The notes below the pieces were generated by a model. The model had not been told where the DNA came from. It saw only the letters and a list, made by a program, of their open reading frames with translations, and did not search any database. From the NCBI RefSeq assembly GCF_000143535.2, contig NC_037314.1, forward strand, positions 1,302,001-1,366,000: a stretch of 64,000 nt of DNA. The letters are read 5' to 3'. Origin of the DNA: Botrytis cinerea B05.10. Lineage: Eukaryota; Ascomycota; Leotiomycetes; Helotiales; Sclerotiniaceae. Below are positions 48,830 through 60,589 of the stretch, piece after piece; the first letter of the stretch is position 1; the number at the start of each line of letters is the position of its first letter. The translations under genes and the position numbers were made by a program.

Positions 48830-49537
48830 TTATCTGGCTGCACGTTTCTCTTCTCCTCTCCTCTTTGCTCGAACTTCGGCTTGTCTCCTTTCGCCTCCAT
48901 CAATCTTGTGACCTCTACGGTCTTCCCACAATCCTTCCTTAACGACAATTTTCGCCGCTTGCCCTCCTTTGGAGGGTTGTACATGAGGTCCAATAATAGT
49001 GTGTGCTCCTTTGATACGTAAACCTTGAACTGGAACCATCTGCCCAGCGAGACTATCCTCTACACTGCCTCCTATGGGTACATTGACCACTATTTTTTGT
49101 TGTCCCGGGGAGGATGTTGCGGTAGCTGTACTATGTCTCGGGTCTGATGACGGCACTTCAACTACACGCAACTCTGCAATTCCATTTTCAATGTGTTGCA
49201 GATCTCCACCAATGCCGTATTGCCCTTTTCTGAATTTCTCGCGCCAACGTAGAAGGTAGCGTCGACTCCGTGGAGGCTCAACGCCCAGCTCTCGTAGTTG
49301 ATCAGAGGTCAATGTGAACAATGCTTTCCATGAAGGAATTTTCGATGCATGCTGGCTCAAATTTCGTCCAATGAGTGTGAGAAACGTTTGAGCATTCGGT
49401 ACAAATGGTGTGGGACGGGGTACAGGCGGTGCCTTCATGCGATAATGCAGGCTTCGTACTTGATTGCAAGTGGTTGCATCCGTAAATGGGAGAAGAAATG
49501 AAGGAATGGGTCGTAGCTGGTAAGGCTTAAGGATCAT
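48830..49537 (-). CDS. FYV4: Mitochondrial small-subunit ribosomal protein mS41 (IGR motif)
   Basis: A single exon of 235 residues. The IGR domain is recognisable: AQTFLTLIGRNLSQHASKI near residues 49-67, then SWKALFTLTSDQLRELG and RSRRYLLRWREKFRKG ending near residue 107. This matches yeast Fyv4/mS41, a component of the mitoribosomal small subunit. The first about 35 residues are hydrophobic/basic and lack acidic residues except Asp20, fitting a mitochondrial presequence cleaved before KAPPVPRPTPF. The C-terminal Lys/Arg/Gly-rich tail (RRGHKIDGGERRQAEV) is long compared with yeast and probably contacts rRNA. Confidence 0.9.
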   Translation of the reverse strand: MILKPYQLRPIPSFLLPFTDATTCNQVRSLHYRMKAPPVPRPTPFVPNAQTFLTLIGRNLSQHASKIPSWKALFTLTSDQLRELGVEPPRSRRYLLRWREKFRKGQYGIGGDLQHIENGIAELRVVEVPSSDPRHSTATATSSPGQQKIVVNVPIGGSVEDSLAGQMVPVQGLRIKGAHTIIGPHVQPSKGGQAAKIVVKEGLWEDRRGHKIDGGERRQAEVRAKRRGEEKRAAR

Positions 49538-50245
49538 GATGGGCAGATTCTGTAGAGAAAGTCAACATGGCTACGTTCCGCACAGCAGGACTAATCGTCC
49601 AGAAAGTGGAACTGAGGATTCATTAAACATACGGCAGGAATGATATACCAATATCAAAAAGGATTCCCGCAGGTCAAAATATAGATACCGAAAGGAGCAT
49701 AGATTTTATGTCAACTTATGGCGTCAATGTAAGTCAACTTGTGTCAACCGTGAGAAGGCTGTACCTATCTATTTCTGGGAATCCTCCAAACTACTACCTC
49801 ACAATTCGATTTTAACCTTAGCGTTTATTCGGAAAATCCTAGATCATGTGATATATTCGGAATATAGTATTCCCGAAAGTAGCATGGAGGCCCAAGGGTA
49901 TGGTTGTCTACATGGCTCGAGCATACTCGGCACGTGCTAAGCTTTCTTATCTGTTATCACAGTGCATACTCGCTACAGTCGGTGCACACCTCTCGTCTTC
50001 GTACAGTAACCAGACAGACAGCCTCTCTCACGCAAGGCCGCAGTCACCAGTCCGTCAATCACTACCATCACACTCTATTGGAATAACAAAGCATTTATCA
50101 TTGCCAATCTACCACACATTCCTATCTTTCTATCTGTTGAATGCGGTAAAAGTAAACTTCTCATGTGTACGTGGAAGCCTATGTGCGGCCTAGAAGTATA
50201 CACGTCTTCTAGTGTAGGAGAAGTCTGGTTCAGAAGTTTGATATA
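49538..50245. promoter_or_regulatory. Divergent promoter region between mS41 and IRC20-like genes
   Basis: About 700 bp between two divergent start codons. It contains short open frames only. Promoters for both genes are inferred from position; no motif identified with confidence. Confidence 0.45.
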
Positions 50246-53200
50246 ATGGCCCCAGTTAAGCCTGAGTGGGAACAAGATTTCGCAATCATCCCCGAAGGCT
50301 CCATCTTTGCACCGGAGTTAGAGGCACAAAGAACGGATAATGCAAAAGACAACGTTCCTCTTGAAAAGGCTCCGTCTGTTTTTGTTGCCGATGTTACAGA
50401 TGCATTGATCAACTATCTTACCGCAGATCAGGTAACTGTTATGATTTACTCTTTCTATTTCATGGATTGCGTCCGAACTTCTGGGCAGCAGACGTTTGAA
50501 GCTTCTCGTGGTTTCCAGAAGTACTAACTCGATACTATAGAACGCATCAGAAGAACCCCTAACAAAGCGTCAGAAACTGACAACAGGATCGAGATTAGAA
50601 TCATCAAGTGGTCATGTTTCTCAAGATTACATTACAGTCAAACAAACTGCCCTGGAAGTCAGATGTCTTCGATCAAAGTTGCCGTTAGACTGCACCACCC
50701 TGAACAGACAGAAGATTCATTTTACTAGCCACTGGGGTCGCCAGGGTGGAAGCACCAAGCCATCTAACATCATCCTCCGTGATGACAATAATAACTCCTT
50801 GCTCACCATACCATTATCACTTGAACATGCGTCCATGAGCATTCAAGACTCCTTCGATGACGTGCTCATTTGTCTGATGGTTGATCGAGACTCTAAAAGG
50901 CGTACCCAACAATTAAGTAAGTTGTGGACAGAGGCTGGAATAAGTGTGTACAAGACGGATGAATCAGATTATATACGGATTGATTTTACTATTAAATGGG
51001 AAATTACAACTAATCCAACATCGATCCAGCCTAAAAAGACGGATGCTTTATTGAAGGTATTGAACACTTACTTTCCCAATCCAAATATCACAAGCTTGAA
51101 ACCGCTCTCTGCGCAAGACTTTTATCAATCTGCACATTCTCCAGATCCGGATGATGAAATTGCTGCCTCCATCGAAACACCGGGATTGGAATCAACCCTC
51201 TATCCGTTCCAAAAGCGGGCTGTTCAATGGATGCTTCGTAGAGAAGGTTTTGAGTGGTCTCGTGCGACTGGATGTATTGAAAGAGCTCAGTCCAAGGCAA
51301 TAGGTCGAACACCACCTTCGTTCTTCGCCGTAAAAGACCTACAAGGGCGTTCTTGTTATGTTAGTCATTTATTTGCAATAGTCACCTTCGATCTTGCTCC
51401 ATTCTTTTGGGTGGACCAAGAGATCAAAGGTGGCATTCTTGCAGAGGAAATGGGCCTGGGTAAGACTGTAGAAATGATTGCCCTGATGACGCTTCACACC
51501 CGTCATGATCAAGACCCATCGATTTTCGATCCGTTTTCTGGAGAGACCTTGCAGACAACACATGCCACTCTAATAATATCACCGCCTTCGATTTCAAGTA
51601 AGTTCTGAATCAATATCTTGTGCTGATCATATTATTTATTGACTATATCCAGAACAATGGATCGATGAAATAAAGACCCATGCGCCAAAACTTAAGGTTA
51701 CGTATTATGAAGGTATCAAGAGCCGGAAACTTCAATACGAAACCACAATGAACGATTTTGTCACCTCTGACATAGTCATTACCACGTACTCTATACTCAC
51801 ATCAGAGATTCACTTCACCAGTCTCAATCCGGAGAGGACGACGCTGCGCAGCAAGTCGAAATATCAGAGGCTCAAATCGCCTTTAATGAAGTTTTCGTGG
51901 TGGCGTGTATGCCTCGACGAAGCGCAAATGGTTGAAAGTGGTGTTGGTAAAGCCGCAACCGTCGCAAAGATGATACCTCGAATCAATGCCTGGGCGATCA
52001 CAGGCACTCCAGTATGTATTCTCAATCTTTCATATCTTTTCATCTATGGCAATGTGGGAATTATCTGGATGATTGTTCAAATTGAATCAACCAAAGTACT
52101 TTTGGAGTTTCAAGCCTTCTGAGGTATCAATTGCATATTGTTTGGGAAGAAATGTGGGACTTTCTTGCTACTTGTATGGGTATTACATTTGCAGCGGATT
52201 CAATGTGTCGAATCGATTTAGCATATGAAAGAGCTGTTAAATTATGAAGAAATAACAAAGAGTTGTAGTGGGATCTGACGCACTTTTTTTTTATTCATTA
52301 AAGAAACTGAAATATATTGACTACAGTTTAGGTCAGGAAAAATATCAATGACTTACTAGGATTACTCATTTTCTTAAAATATGAGCTCTTAGTCTCGGTG
52401 TGGCGATCTCTTGTATACTCCAAGCAAGATTTCCACAAGCTGTTCGGCGCAATTAGTCTGCGTCACTCAAAGCAAAAAGTTCGCGGAGAGCTAATCTTAC
52501 CTAAACAACACCGCTTTGTAATTACTCTTTCTTTCAACCCAATTGAAGAGCAGTTTTACCAGGAAATGTTTGGCAAGATGTGTGAAGAATCTGGACTGGA
52601 CACTGAGGGTGAGCCTCTCATGGATGGCTGGGATCCAAAAGTCTATGCTGAGGTTATGAGACGATGGCTTGTACGATTGAGGCAGGCAACTAATGCACTT
52701 CCCCCTAAGCGATCCACTAGGCGAAAAAGAATCGGAGATGAACCGATGGTTCAAACTGCGAGTAAGTCGAATCTCCAACTACGGGATGCTTCATGGCAAA
52801 GACTAATAGCATGATCAGGTAAGGCCCTTGAACTTATGTTTTCGCAAACGGATGTTGCTATTAGAGCAAATTCTCGATCACTCCTTCTTTCTCAATTAAA
52901 GAGGGGCCAATTATTCGAAGACTCCCCCCGCGTTCAAGAGGCTCTGGATATCTGGAAAGAATGCGTCACAGTCTCCTCCACGTTTGTGGATCAAGCTCGG
53001 GATGAATTATCCACTGAGATACTGTCGGAGAAGGCGAGACTGGCATTTCATTCAGAGAGTAGTTCAAATTCGATGATAGCAGAAACTCAAGGAACGATTG
53101 TTCCAAGCAAAAGCCAGAGCATTGAAGGCAATGGAGAGAAAGATCTTGAAGCACAAGACGGGTAAGAAACTCTTCCATCGCCCTTTTAAAACTCTAACAC

Positions 53201-55727
53201 ATCCTCATTCAGATCGGATCCTGACTCACGCGTAGTGATGAGTCGAGCACGGCTGAGAGCCTCCTTGGAGCTTCATCACATGGGTTTGTTCTTCCTATCA
53301 AATGCTTACTTCCAGATAAAATCAAACGAGGAAATGACAGCAGTTAATTCCGCCGAGTTTGAAAACCTCGATATGCTCGAGAGGCAGGGTTACGAAGAGG
53401 CTAAGGAGTTACGGCGCGAGATACTACAAGATGTATGTTATTTGTTGCACTAGTACACATTTAAAAATGCTTTGAAATATAGCTGTAGCCATTCAACGCA
53501 TTTGATTCCTTGGATTTATTGCGAACGATGGATTACAAAATTCAGATCAGATGCTGGCTGCCCCACAATATGAATGTATCTGAGCTAACACATTATAGGC
53601 CTTCAAGAGAACAGATACCATGATGAGCGCAATTAGAAGAGATACAGAATCTAGTTCAGCTGTCCAGCTACCTCAGTTCATACCTAGTACTCTTAAAGGG
53701 GGCTCTGAAAGCCGCCGTATCATGGAAGAGTAAGCCATAAATATTTATATCCCTATTTAGTTTAATTCTTGAGATACAGTTCCATAGATCTTTACAAGTT
53801 GAACCTACGTACTGACTTTCGTTGGCTAGATTCGAAAAGCTTGGAATTAATTTGGATAGACAAGCACATCAAATTAATGAATGGCGAAACCACCTCATCC
53901 AGATTTTGTTGAGCCCATTAGTCGACAACGATGATGAAGATATTGCCATCAGTGGGGATGAGTACGAGAATTCTATAAAAGTACAGGAAGAAGTCGTGGT
54001 ATACGTGCAAGCATTGCGGACAATGATTGCCGATAGACAGTCATCGTTGTCTGGCGTGCAAAATTATCTAATCGATGAAGAAGCTAAAACCGCTTTCCGG
54101 GAGGCAAAACATGGCAAAGGTCCTTTCCCAGAAAAGCTAATTGCGCTCTTCAATATAAGAGCCCTATTTCTGCACAAGATTATTAGTGTGAGGGGGACTT
54201 TATCAGAACTCCGGACGCTTATATCCAAGCTCAAGACAAATCATTCCCAAAATGAACTATCGATCGTCGAAGCTCAACTAAAGTTGGCCCACAACTATCT
54301 TACAGATCAAACAAAAGCGGCCACAAATCTAGAGAAGGAAATTGGGCTGTTTACAAAGTGTATGAATCTTCGAGTGGAGTACTACAAACAATTACAAGCA
54401 ATTTCAAATCAGGTGGCCCCATATACAGGCCCCAATAATGATGGTGTCAATCAGTCTTTTCTGCGAAAAGAGCATGCACTCAATCAAAACATAGCTTCGC
54501 TGAGAGCCAAGAGAAGATATCTAGTTCATTTAAAAGAGGAGGTCGAAAATCCTAAAGATAAGCGAACGTGTGTCGTTTGCAGAGAGGGATTCGACCTTGG
54601 AGTTTTGACCGTCTGCGGTCATCAATACTGTTCCGATTGCGCCAAAGAATGGTGGAAATGTAAGAACGCAATCATCCTCAAGTGCTGCATATATATTACT
54701 GACACATTGAAGTATCTCACAGATGCCCCATCTGTAAAGAGATGCTAATTTATGAAGAGCTTCACAATATCAGCTACAAGCCACATGAGCCAACACTGAC
54801 CACCGAAGCTGAGGGCACTCGAGAACCGTTGAAGGAACGATCACTAAACTCGAACTCCCCTCAAAAATCTGCGATCTATTCAGACGTCAGCAAAGCTACT
54901 CTCTCAGCTATTAAAAACATTGAGTTACAAGACAACAAATCATTTGGCACCAAAATTGATACACTCGGTATGTAAACTTTGATCTCACTGAACAAAATGC
55001 CACTAACGATTTTCAAAAAGCCCGTCACATTCTTTACCTTAGAGAGTCAGATCCTGGCTCGAAGTCCATCGTATTTTCTCAGTTTACCGAGTTCCTACCG
55101 GTTTTGGCTAGCGCATTTGATGCATTTCGCATTGGTCATTCATCCATTGATAGACCTAATGGGGTTGAGAAGTTCAAGAACGATCCTGGCATAGAAGTTT
55201 TCCTCTTACATTCTCGAGCACATAGTGCTGGATTGACTTTAGTTAACGCCAGTAATATATTCTTCTGCGAACCGTTATTAAACACTGCAATCGCACTCCA
55301 AGGAGAGTCTAGGGTACATAGAATAGGACAAAAGTTTGAGACCAACATTTGGGTGATGGTCATGGGCAATACTGTTGATCAGTCAATCTATGAGTTGTCT
55401 TTTAAGAGACGATTGGATCACCTAGGCCATACAACTATGTCAAAAAAGGGCAAAGAGAGAGCGGTTTCTGATGAGGAATTAGTAACACAGGCTCTAGAAG
55501 AGGCCGATAGCCTAGAGATGCAGCAATCAGTACCCAGAAATCTTCTTTTAAAAGGGCATGATGGTGAAGCCGTTTCGGAAAATGATCTTTGGACCTGCTT
55601 GTTTGGTGGGAGAACGAAGCGTACAACAGTAAATCTCATTGATGGTGGTTCTAGTGATTTTTTGGTGGAAATAGAAAAATCCAGTGGGGCTAGTACGATA
55701 AATGAGTCGATAGCGAATGATGCGTAG
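50246..55727 (+). CDS. IRC20: SNF2-family ATPase with RING finger, Irc20/SHPRH type
   Basis: Ten exons are inferred: 50246-50431, 50541-51597, 51653-52011, 52332-52761, 52819-53161, 53213-53432, 53599-53729, 53830-54659, 54713-54967, 55021-55727, about 1505 residues. Lobe 1 has Walker A MGLGKTVEM near residue 366 and a DEAQ box near 502, then ITGTP. Between the two ATPase lobes lies a long helical insert and a C3HC4 RING (CVVC near 1156, CGHQYC, CPIC). Lobe 2 has FSQFTEF, SAGLTLVNA and QGESRVHRIGQ (motif VI). This order is diagnostic of SHPRH/Irc20 proteins, which combine a chromatin or DNA translocase with ubiquitin ligase activity; in yeast Irc20 affects recombination. The RING acceptor at 54712 was chosen because only it restores HRCPICKE. 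One intron (52012-52331) is unusually long at 320 nt. Confidence 0.92.
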
Positions 55728-56258
55728 ACAGTCAGAAAAAGTATTATTATGATGCGGTATAAACTGTGGTGGATTATTCTTGACATGAGTCGGAGTTCAT
55801 TGTTTAAGACCAGCTTTTGGGACATGCTTTGAGACACAGCACACATTTATGCATTAGCCACAAGAATTATTACAGAAACTTAGCTTTAGATAGTTTTCTC
55901 GATCATTTAGTTGCTATTACTGGAGAATCTTCAATATTTGCTTATTATGTTGATATGAAGGGTCAAAGGAGTTTGAAAGATTGAACAATATCAGGCAGTT
56001 CAATAACTCTAAGTATGTTCTGTTGCCAGTAATATTACTTGCTCTATACCACAAGCAATGTTTTACTTTCCTCTCCAATATAACATGAGAAGTTAAGAAA
56101 CTCCTTATTGCCAAAGTGTCAAACAATACTGAAAATGCAAATCACTTCGTTGCCCACGATAAAGTAAACCTCAACTGAGATTGAAAAAGACTCCTCCAAA
56201 CCCAACGCCGCATTATTATCCCGCTTCTTGATCTAGAATGAAAATTTGCCCCAAGCTC
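55728..56258. other. Intergenic region between converging genes
   Basis: About 530 bp shared 3' flank of the IRC20-like gene and the dehydratase gene. A TTATTATGATG run follows the first stop. Nothing else recognised. Confidence 0.4.
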
Positions 56259-57604
56259 TCAGACACCAAATCTCTCTCTGTATTCTGCCAAAGTCTTCAG
56301 TGAAATATTACTTCCTCCACAAACCACAATCACAACATTCTTTCCTTCCACGGTTTCCCCATCCTCCTCCAATATCTTTTTCAACATGCCATTGGTAGCC
56401 ACTGCTACACTGACACCGCACGCACTCTCAACCAACTGCGTCTAATTAGTAAACGGAACTAAGACATCCATAAATTAATGAGACTTACAATTCTTTCCTC
56501 ATCAGCCATCCACACCATACCATCCACACTCTCCGCATCCCCCAACACTACACTCCTCACGTTCTTCCTATACTTCAATCCCCACTCCAGAGACTTCGCC
56601 GCTACTTGTGTCGCGCCCAGCGACGTAGCAATACTATCGATACCATCTAACCTGACCAATTCCTCCCTCTTCATCGCCGCATGGAAACTCGCTGTTCCCG
56701 TCGTCTCCACACCGATAACCTTCGTTCCACTGTGCGCTCCCAGTCTTCCACTTTCCTCTAATCCTTTCATGATACCATTAAACAATCCTCCTCCCCCAAT
56801 GCTGCAGATCACCGCATCCAAACTGTGGATGCCTAGTCCACGAACCTCCTCTTCAATCTCCGTGATCACTCCACTGTTTCCCTCCCAGATCTCGGGGTGG
56901 TCAAATGGCGGCACGTATACACCGTTAGCATCGTTGGCTAATAGTTCTTCGCGCAGATATCTATCGGCTTCGCTCCAGTGGTTTCCGGTCTGCACCACTT
57001 CGGCTTTGAGTAGTTTTATCTTGGAGATCATGTGTGAGGATGTGGTCATGGGAACGACGATGGTACAGGGACGCTTGAGAGAGAATGCTGCGTGGGCGCA
57101 GGCGAGTCCGGCGTTGCCGCCTGAGGAACAGTAGAAGTGGACGGGAGTGTGGGGATTCGGGGGGAGGGAACGGATGAGAAGATTGCCTATGCCGCGGGAC
57201 TTGAAGGAGCCGGATGGTTCTGAAGTGCGTTAGTTATTTTGATGGGTGAGATGGAGATGGAGATGGAGATGGAATAGATCAGAGAAGGTGAGGTGCAAAA
57301 GGGGAAACATGGTAATAAAGAGGACACAAGATGATCAGGACGTGTCGCAAAGACGAAAGATGAACTGCGCAACATGCGATAATCGAAATGGAATCCATGA
57401 GTACATACGTAAATTCTCAAGTTTAAGCCACACGTTACTATCTCCATATTAGTTTATACTCCCAACAAAACCCGAAAGCATTCTAGCAACTCACCATCCA
57501 GCATGTCTCGACAAAGCAGCCGATCTAACCAGCGGAGTTTTAATCCAAGGTTTCGATATATGACCCTCTCCCATTCCATTTGTGATTGGAGTTGTGGAGC
57601 CCAT
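56259..57604 (-). CDS. CHA1: PLP-dependent L-serine/L-threonine dehydratase (catabolic type)
   Basis: Four exons (57604-57495, 57437-57409, 57219-56489, 56441-56259) give 350 residues. The exon 2 and 3 splices form the LKLENLQPSGSFKSRG run, whose Lys53 should form the Schiff base with pyridoxal phosphate. A SSGGNAGLA loop holds the phosphate, and the glycine-rich SIGGGGLFNG binds the cofactor phosphate near residue 185. The C-terminal VVCGGSNISLKTL is typical. It deaminates serine or threonine to pyruvate or 2-oxobutyrate plus ammonia, in the cytosol or mitochondria. The length fits the short catabolic class without an ACT regulatory domain. The upstream 12-mer array lies in its 5' flank. Confidence 0.9.
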
Positions 57605-58873
57605 TCTGTATGGTATGATATTTATTTGGTGTTCGACTTGTATCTGGAATCTCTTTTGGAACGAATATGTTGGTAGAAGAACTATCTTATCACCTCAAAT
57701 CTCAAATGTTGCCACCAAATGTTTGTTTGTTTGCTGGAAGGAAGCGTGCGTCCCCAGCCTTAAGTACTTTGCATCGTAAGATCCTCTGCCCGCTAGCTCA
57801 ATCCTCTCGCATCCAGTCCAGTCCATTCCATTCCACACAACCTACGAAAGGCATCTCGAAGCATGCGCAGAAGCACGGGAAGTGGAAACATGGAACATAT
57901 TTCCTATGTAGGAAGTTTCGTATCAATATCGGGAACTATCGCTCGCCATCACCAACATGTAGAGTTTAAGGCGTGCATGCATGGTACGGACCCGAACCCC
58001 GACCCAAGCAAGCACTTGATAACAGCTCTGTACTGAAACAACCAGGATCCGTATGGCTCCTCGCGCATCCCTTTGGTTCGGCACTTCAGACTAGCCAGCC
58101 TACTAAAGGGGAATCCGACGATAAGCGGGGATGCGCTATCTCGCTAAAACAAGTTATAGGGTAATGAGCATTTCTCAGAAAGATACACGTGGATACTTAT
58201 AGGGTAATCCAAGAGAAGCTATAGGGTAATCATGATACGCGCGAGAAGTTATAGGGTAATTAGAATGATAAGGGAAGCTCGGGACTGCATGCGATTTAAA
58301 GTTATAGGGTAATGTGGAGATACTTATAGGGTAATGGTTTGATGCACAGCGCAGGTGTCGCAAATGCGGGGGGAGCTATTTTCGAGCTATTGTCCATTTG
58401 GGTCAGGGTTCTGATATTCGATATTGACGATGTATGTGACGAGCGAGGGATCTTGACTTCTTTGGGTGACTAGGAGTGATGTCTTCTAGATAGTGGAATC
58501 GAATATCCATGGGTTTCAAAATTTGAGTTTATCTTCTTGTCTCCTGTGGTGATGTTAGAGACGAGTCAGGAAAGTGGAAAGGAATACGATGATTTTATTT
58601 GGAGGGGTCATAGAAACATCACTATTGGCGTGTGGCATGGAGAATGGATCGATCACGTCGTGTGATGGAATGTTGACATGATCACCAGAAATTGATGTGT
58701 TTACCACGAGACAATTGTACACTTATGCGATCTTCATTCAACAGAAGGGAGCAACGTGGGATTTGCTCATCCCAAGCAACAACGCAAGCGAAAACGAAGC
58801 AGACATACGCTCACGCTTCTCACCCCAACGCCATTCCATAACCAATCATTTGTCTCGTTCCGTACCGATCACT
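57605..58873. other. Upstream region of the dehydratase gene
   Basis: About 1.3 kb between the dehydratase start and the 3' end of the prenyltransferase gene. It holds the 12-mer array listed separately. Otherwise no gene. Confidence 0.5.
58154..58335. repeat. Array of six dispersed 12-mers (TTATAGGGTAAT)
   Basis: Exact or one-base-different copies at 58154, 58197, 58219 (CTATAGGGTAAT), 58249, 58302 and 58324, spaced 22-53 bp, all in the same orientation. The sequence between copies is not repeated, so this is not a simple tandem repeat. On the minus strand the core reads ATTACCCTATAA, containing the telobox-like ACCCTA. The array lies 550-730 bp upstream of the dehydratase start. A cluster of transcription factor sites is a reasonable guess. 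Confidence 0.85.
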
Positions 58874-59918
58874 CTATCCCTTCATCTCCTTGAATGAACC
58901 CCTCCTCCAATCCCAATAATTCTTTCGAATTTTATCATACTTATCACCAAGTAACTCAAGCGCTTTGTCAGCCTTCTCCCATTCTCCCTTCTTTCCCCAG
59001 ACATCCGCTAGAAAGTCCAATGCATGACTGCTCCTGATATCCTCCCCTTTTCCATCTGCATCTCCAAGCTTGACAAAGTCACTCGCAAACTCCTCTACAC
59101 TCTCTATCTTCACACCCCCCTTCCTTAGAACCCCCCTCAGATAATTCCAAGAACTCTGATTTTGCGGTGCCTCATATGTCGCCGATTTCGCATATTCAAT
59201 TTCCCTATCCACTATCTCCTTTGGGATCTTCTCATCAAATTCATTTGCCTTCAATCCCTTAGTCGAATATTTTGGGTCCGAGAAAACTAGGAAAAATCGA
59301 TACGACCAAGCACTATTATTTCGTACATCTCTCCTTATCAAATCCTCTACACTCTTTAGTTCCGCCTCGTTGAACATATCCAATTTCAATACCAAATATT
59401 GCCTATAACTCCAAACATGATAATTTTTTGCATCTTCGTCAAACATCTGTGTTAAAAAATCTCGTTCCGAATCTGCGAGCACATTGAGTGACGAAGGAGA
59501 GGATGAAATCGAGGGGTAGAGATGATCGATAAGAAGTTGTCGATGGTGCCAAATCTGATAATTTTTTTGATTTTCCAGCGCAATTTGATTTACAAATGCG
59601 AGTTCGTCGGCTACAGAGGAAGACAGCGCAAAGAGAGTGGTGGCGCGATAAAGCCAGACTGTATAATGAGCTGCGTTGAGGGTAATGATGTGTTCAGTAA
59701 GTTCGAGAACGCGGGGTGAGTATTCTTTGCTCGCCATTACGGCCCGAAGGTATCCCATTGCTAGACATATCATGAGCTTTGTGGAGAGAATGAAGGATGG
59801 CAATCTTACCCTCTGCGTATTCATCTGTGTATGCAATTTGTGCTAAAGCGCCCTCACCGTCATCTTGTGCTATTGGTACCACATCATCCCAGATAGGATT
59901 CTTCTCATATATTCCCAT
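58874..59918 (-). CDS. RAM2: Protein farnesyltransferase/geranylgeranyltransferase I alpha subunit
   Basis: Two exons (59918-59810, 59760-58874) give about 331 residues. The N-terminus has WDDVVPIAQDDG and Y-x-D/E-E-Y, then PPTA repeats typical of prenyltransferase alpha subunits: NAAHYTVWLYR, NYQIWHHRQLLID, DAKNYHVWSYRQYLV, NNSAWSYRFFLV and NQSSWNYLRG. The alpha subunit is shared by farnesyltransferase and geranylgeranyltransferase I, which attach isoprenoids to CaaX proteins such as Ras and Rho in the cytosol. It wraps around the beta subunit encoded elsewhere. The intron junction gives EYAEAMGYLRAV. It lies directly downstream of mevalonate kinase on the same strand. Confidence 0.94.
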
Positions 59919-60589
59919 TTCGCCCCTTGAATATCGCAGACCGATTACCAATCCCCTTGCGTGTACGTCGTTATTCCGTCGAGGTTTGATGATCCTCCGA
60001 ATAAAATATCTCTCTTCCGCAAGCACCTATGCAAATGAGCTTCCAGCTTTGAATACCACTTGCGCAAACTTGGCAATATTTATATTTGCAGAATTATTGA
60101 CCGATTGCAATTCGAATGTCTCCGAAAATCAATCTACGAGTATCGTATGAGTCTCCACGAGCTCTGCTTTCGAGAGGTCACTGTGAAAGGTGCGGATTGG
60201 GAGGCCAAACTAAGGGACGTCTGGAAAGTCAATGTGAGCTAAACAGCTCTGCGGACCCGGAAATCAGGGGCTTAAACTGCTAGAAGCTAGATTCAGGTCA
60301 AGGAAGCCTTAATGTCACAACGTGCTCTTTGTTATAAAGTCGAAAACGAAGACTTGATGGCCCATCTGCAAGGCTTCAAAAGGACGAGCTCGGCTAGCGT
60401 CAGCCTTGTGGGGGAAAGCTGTCAGGCTGAAGAAAGAATTGTTTAACAATGTGAAGAACAATGTTTTGATTCTTTTGATCATTATACATAAATTTCCTTT
60501 TCATTATTGTCCCTCAGTCCGTCGCATTATAGAATAACATGTTAACATAATTTACATCGAAAAGAAGTAATTGTACTGTCGCCAGTATT
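59919..60589. promoter_or_regulatory. Promoter region of RAM2 and 3' flank of ERG12
   Basis: About 670 bp. The RAM2 promoter is expected at its left end and the mevalonate kinase trailer at its right end. Only short open frames are present. Confidence 0.4.

Noticed and set aside
58154..58335. Homing-endonuclease (I-SceI-like) target sites in the 12-mer array
   Set aside because: Only the short AGGGTAAT tail matches; the rest of the 18-bp site is absent, so the similarity is coincidental.
58154..58335. CRISPR-like array
   Set aside because: Eukaryotic context, 12-nt units, irregular spacers and no cas genes.
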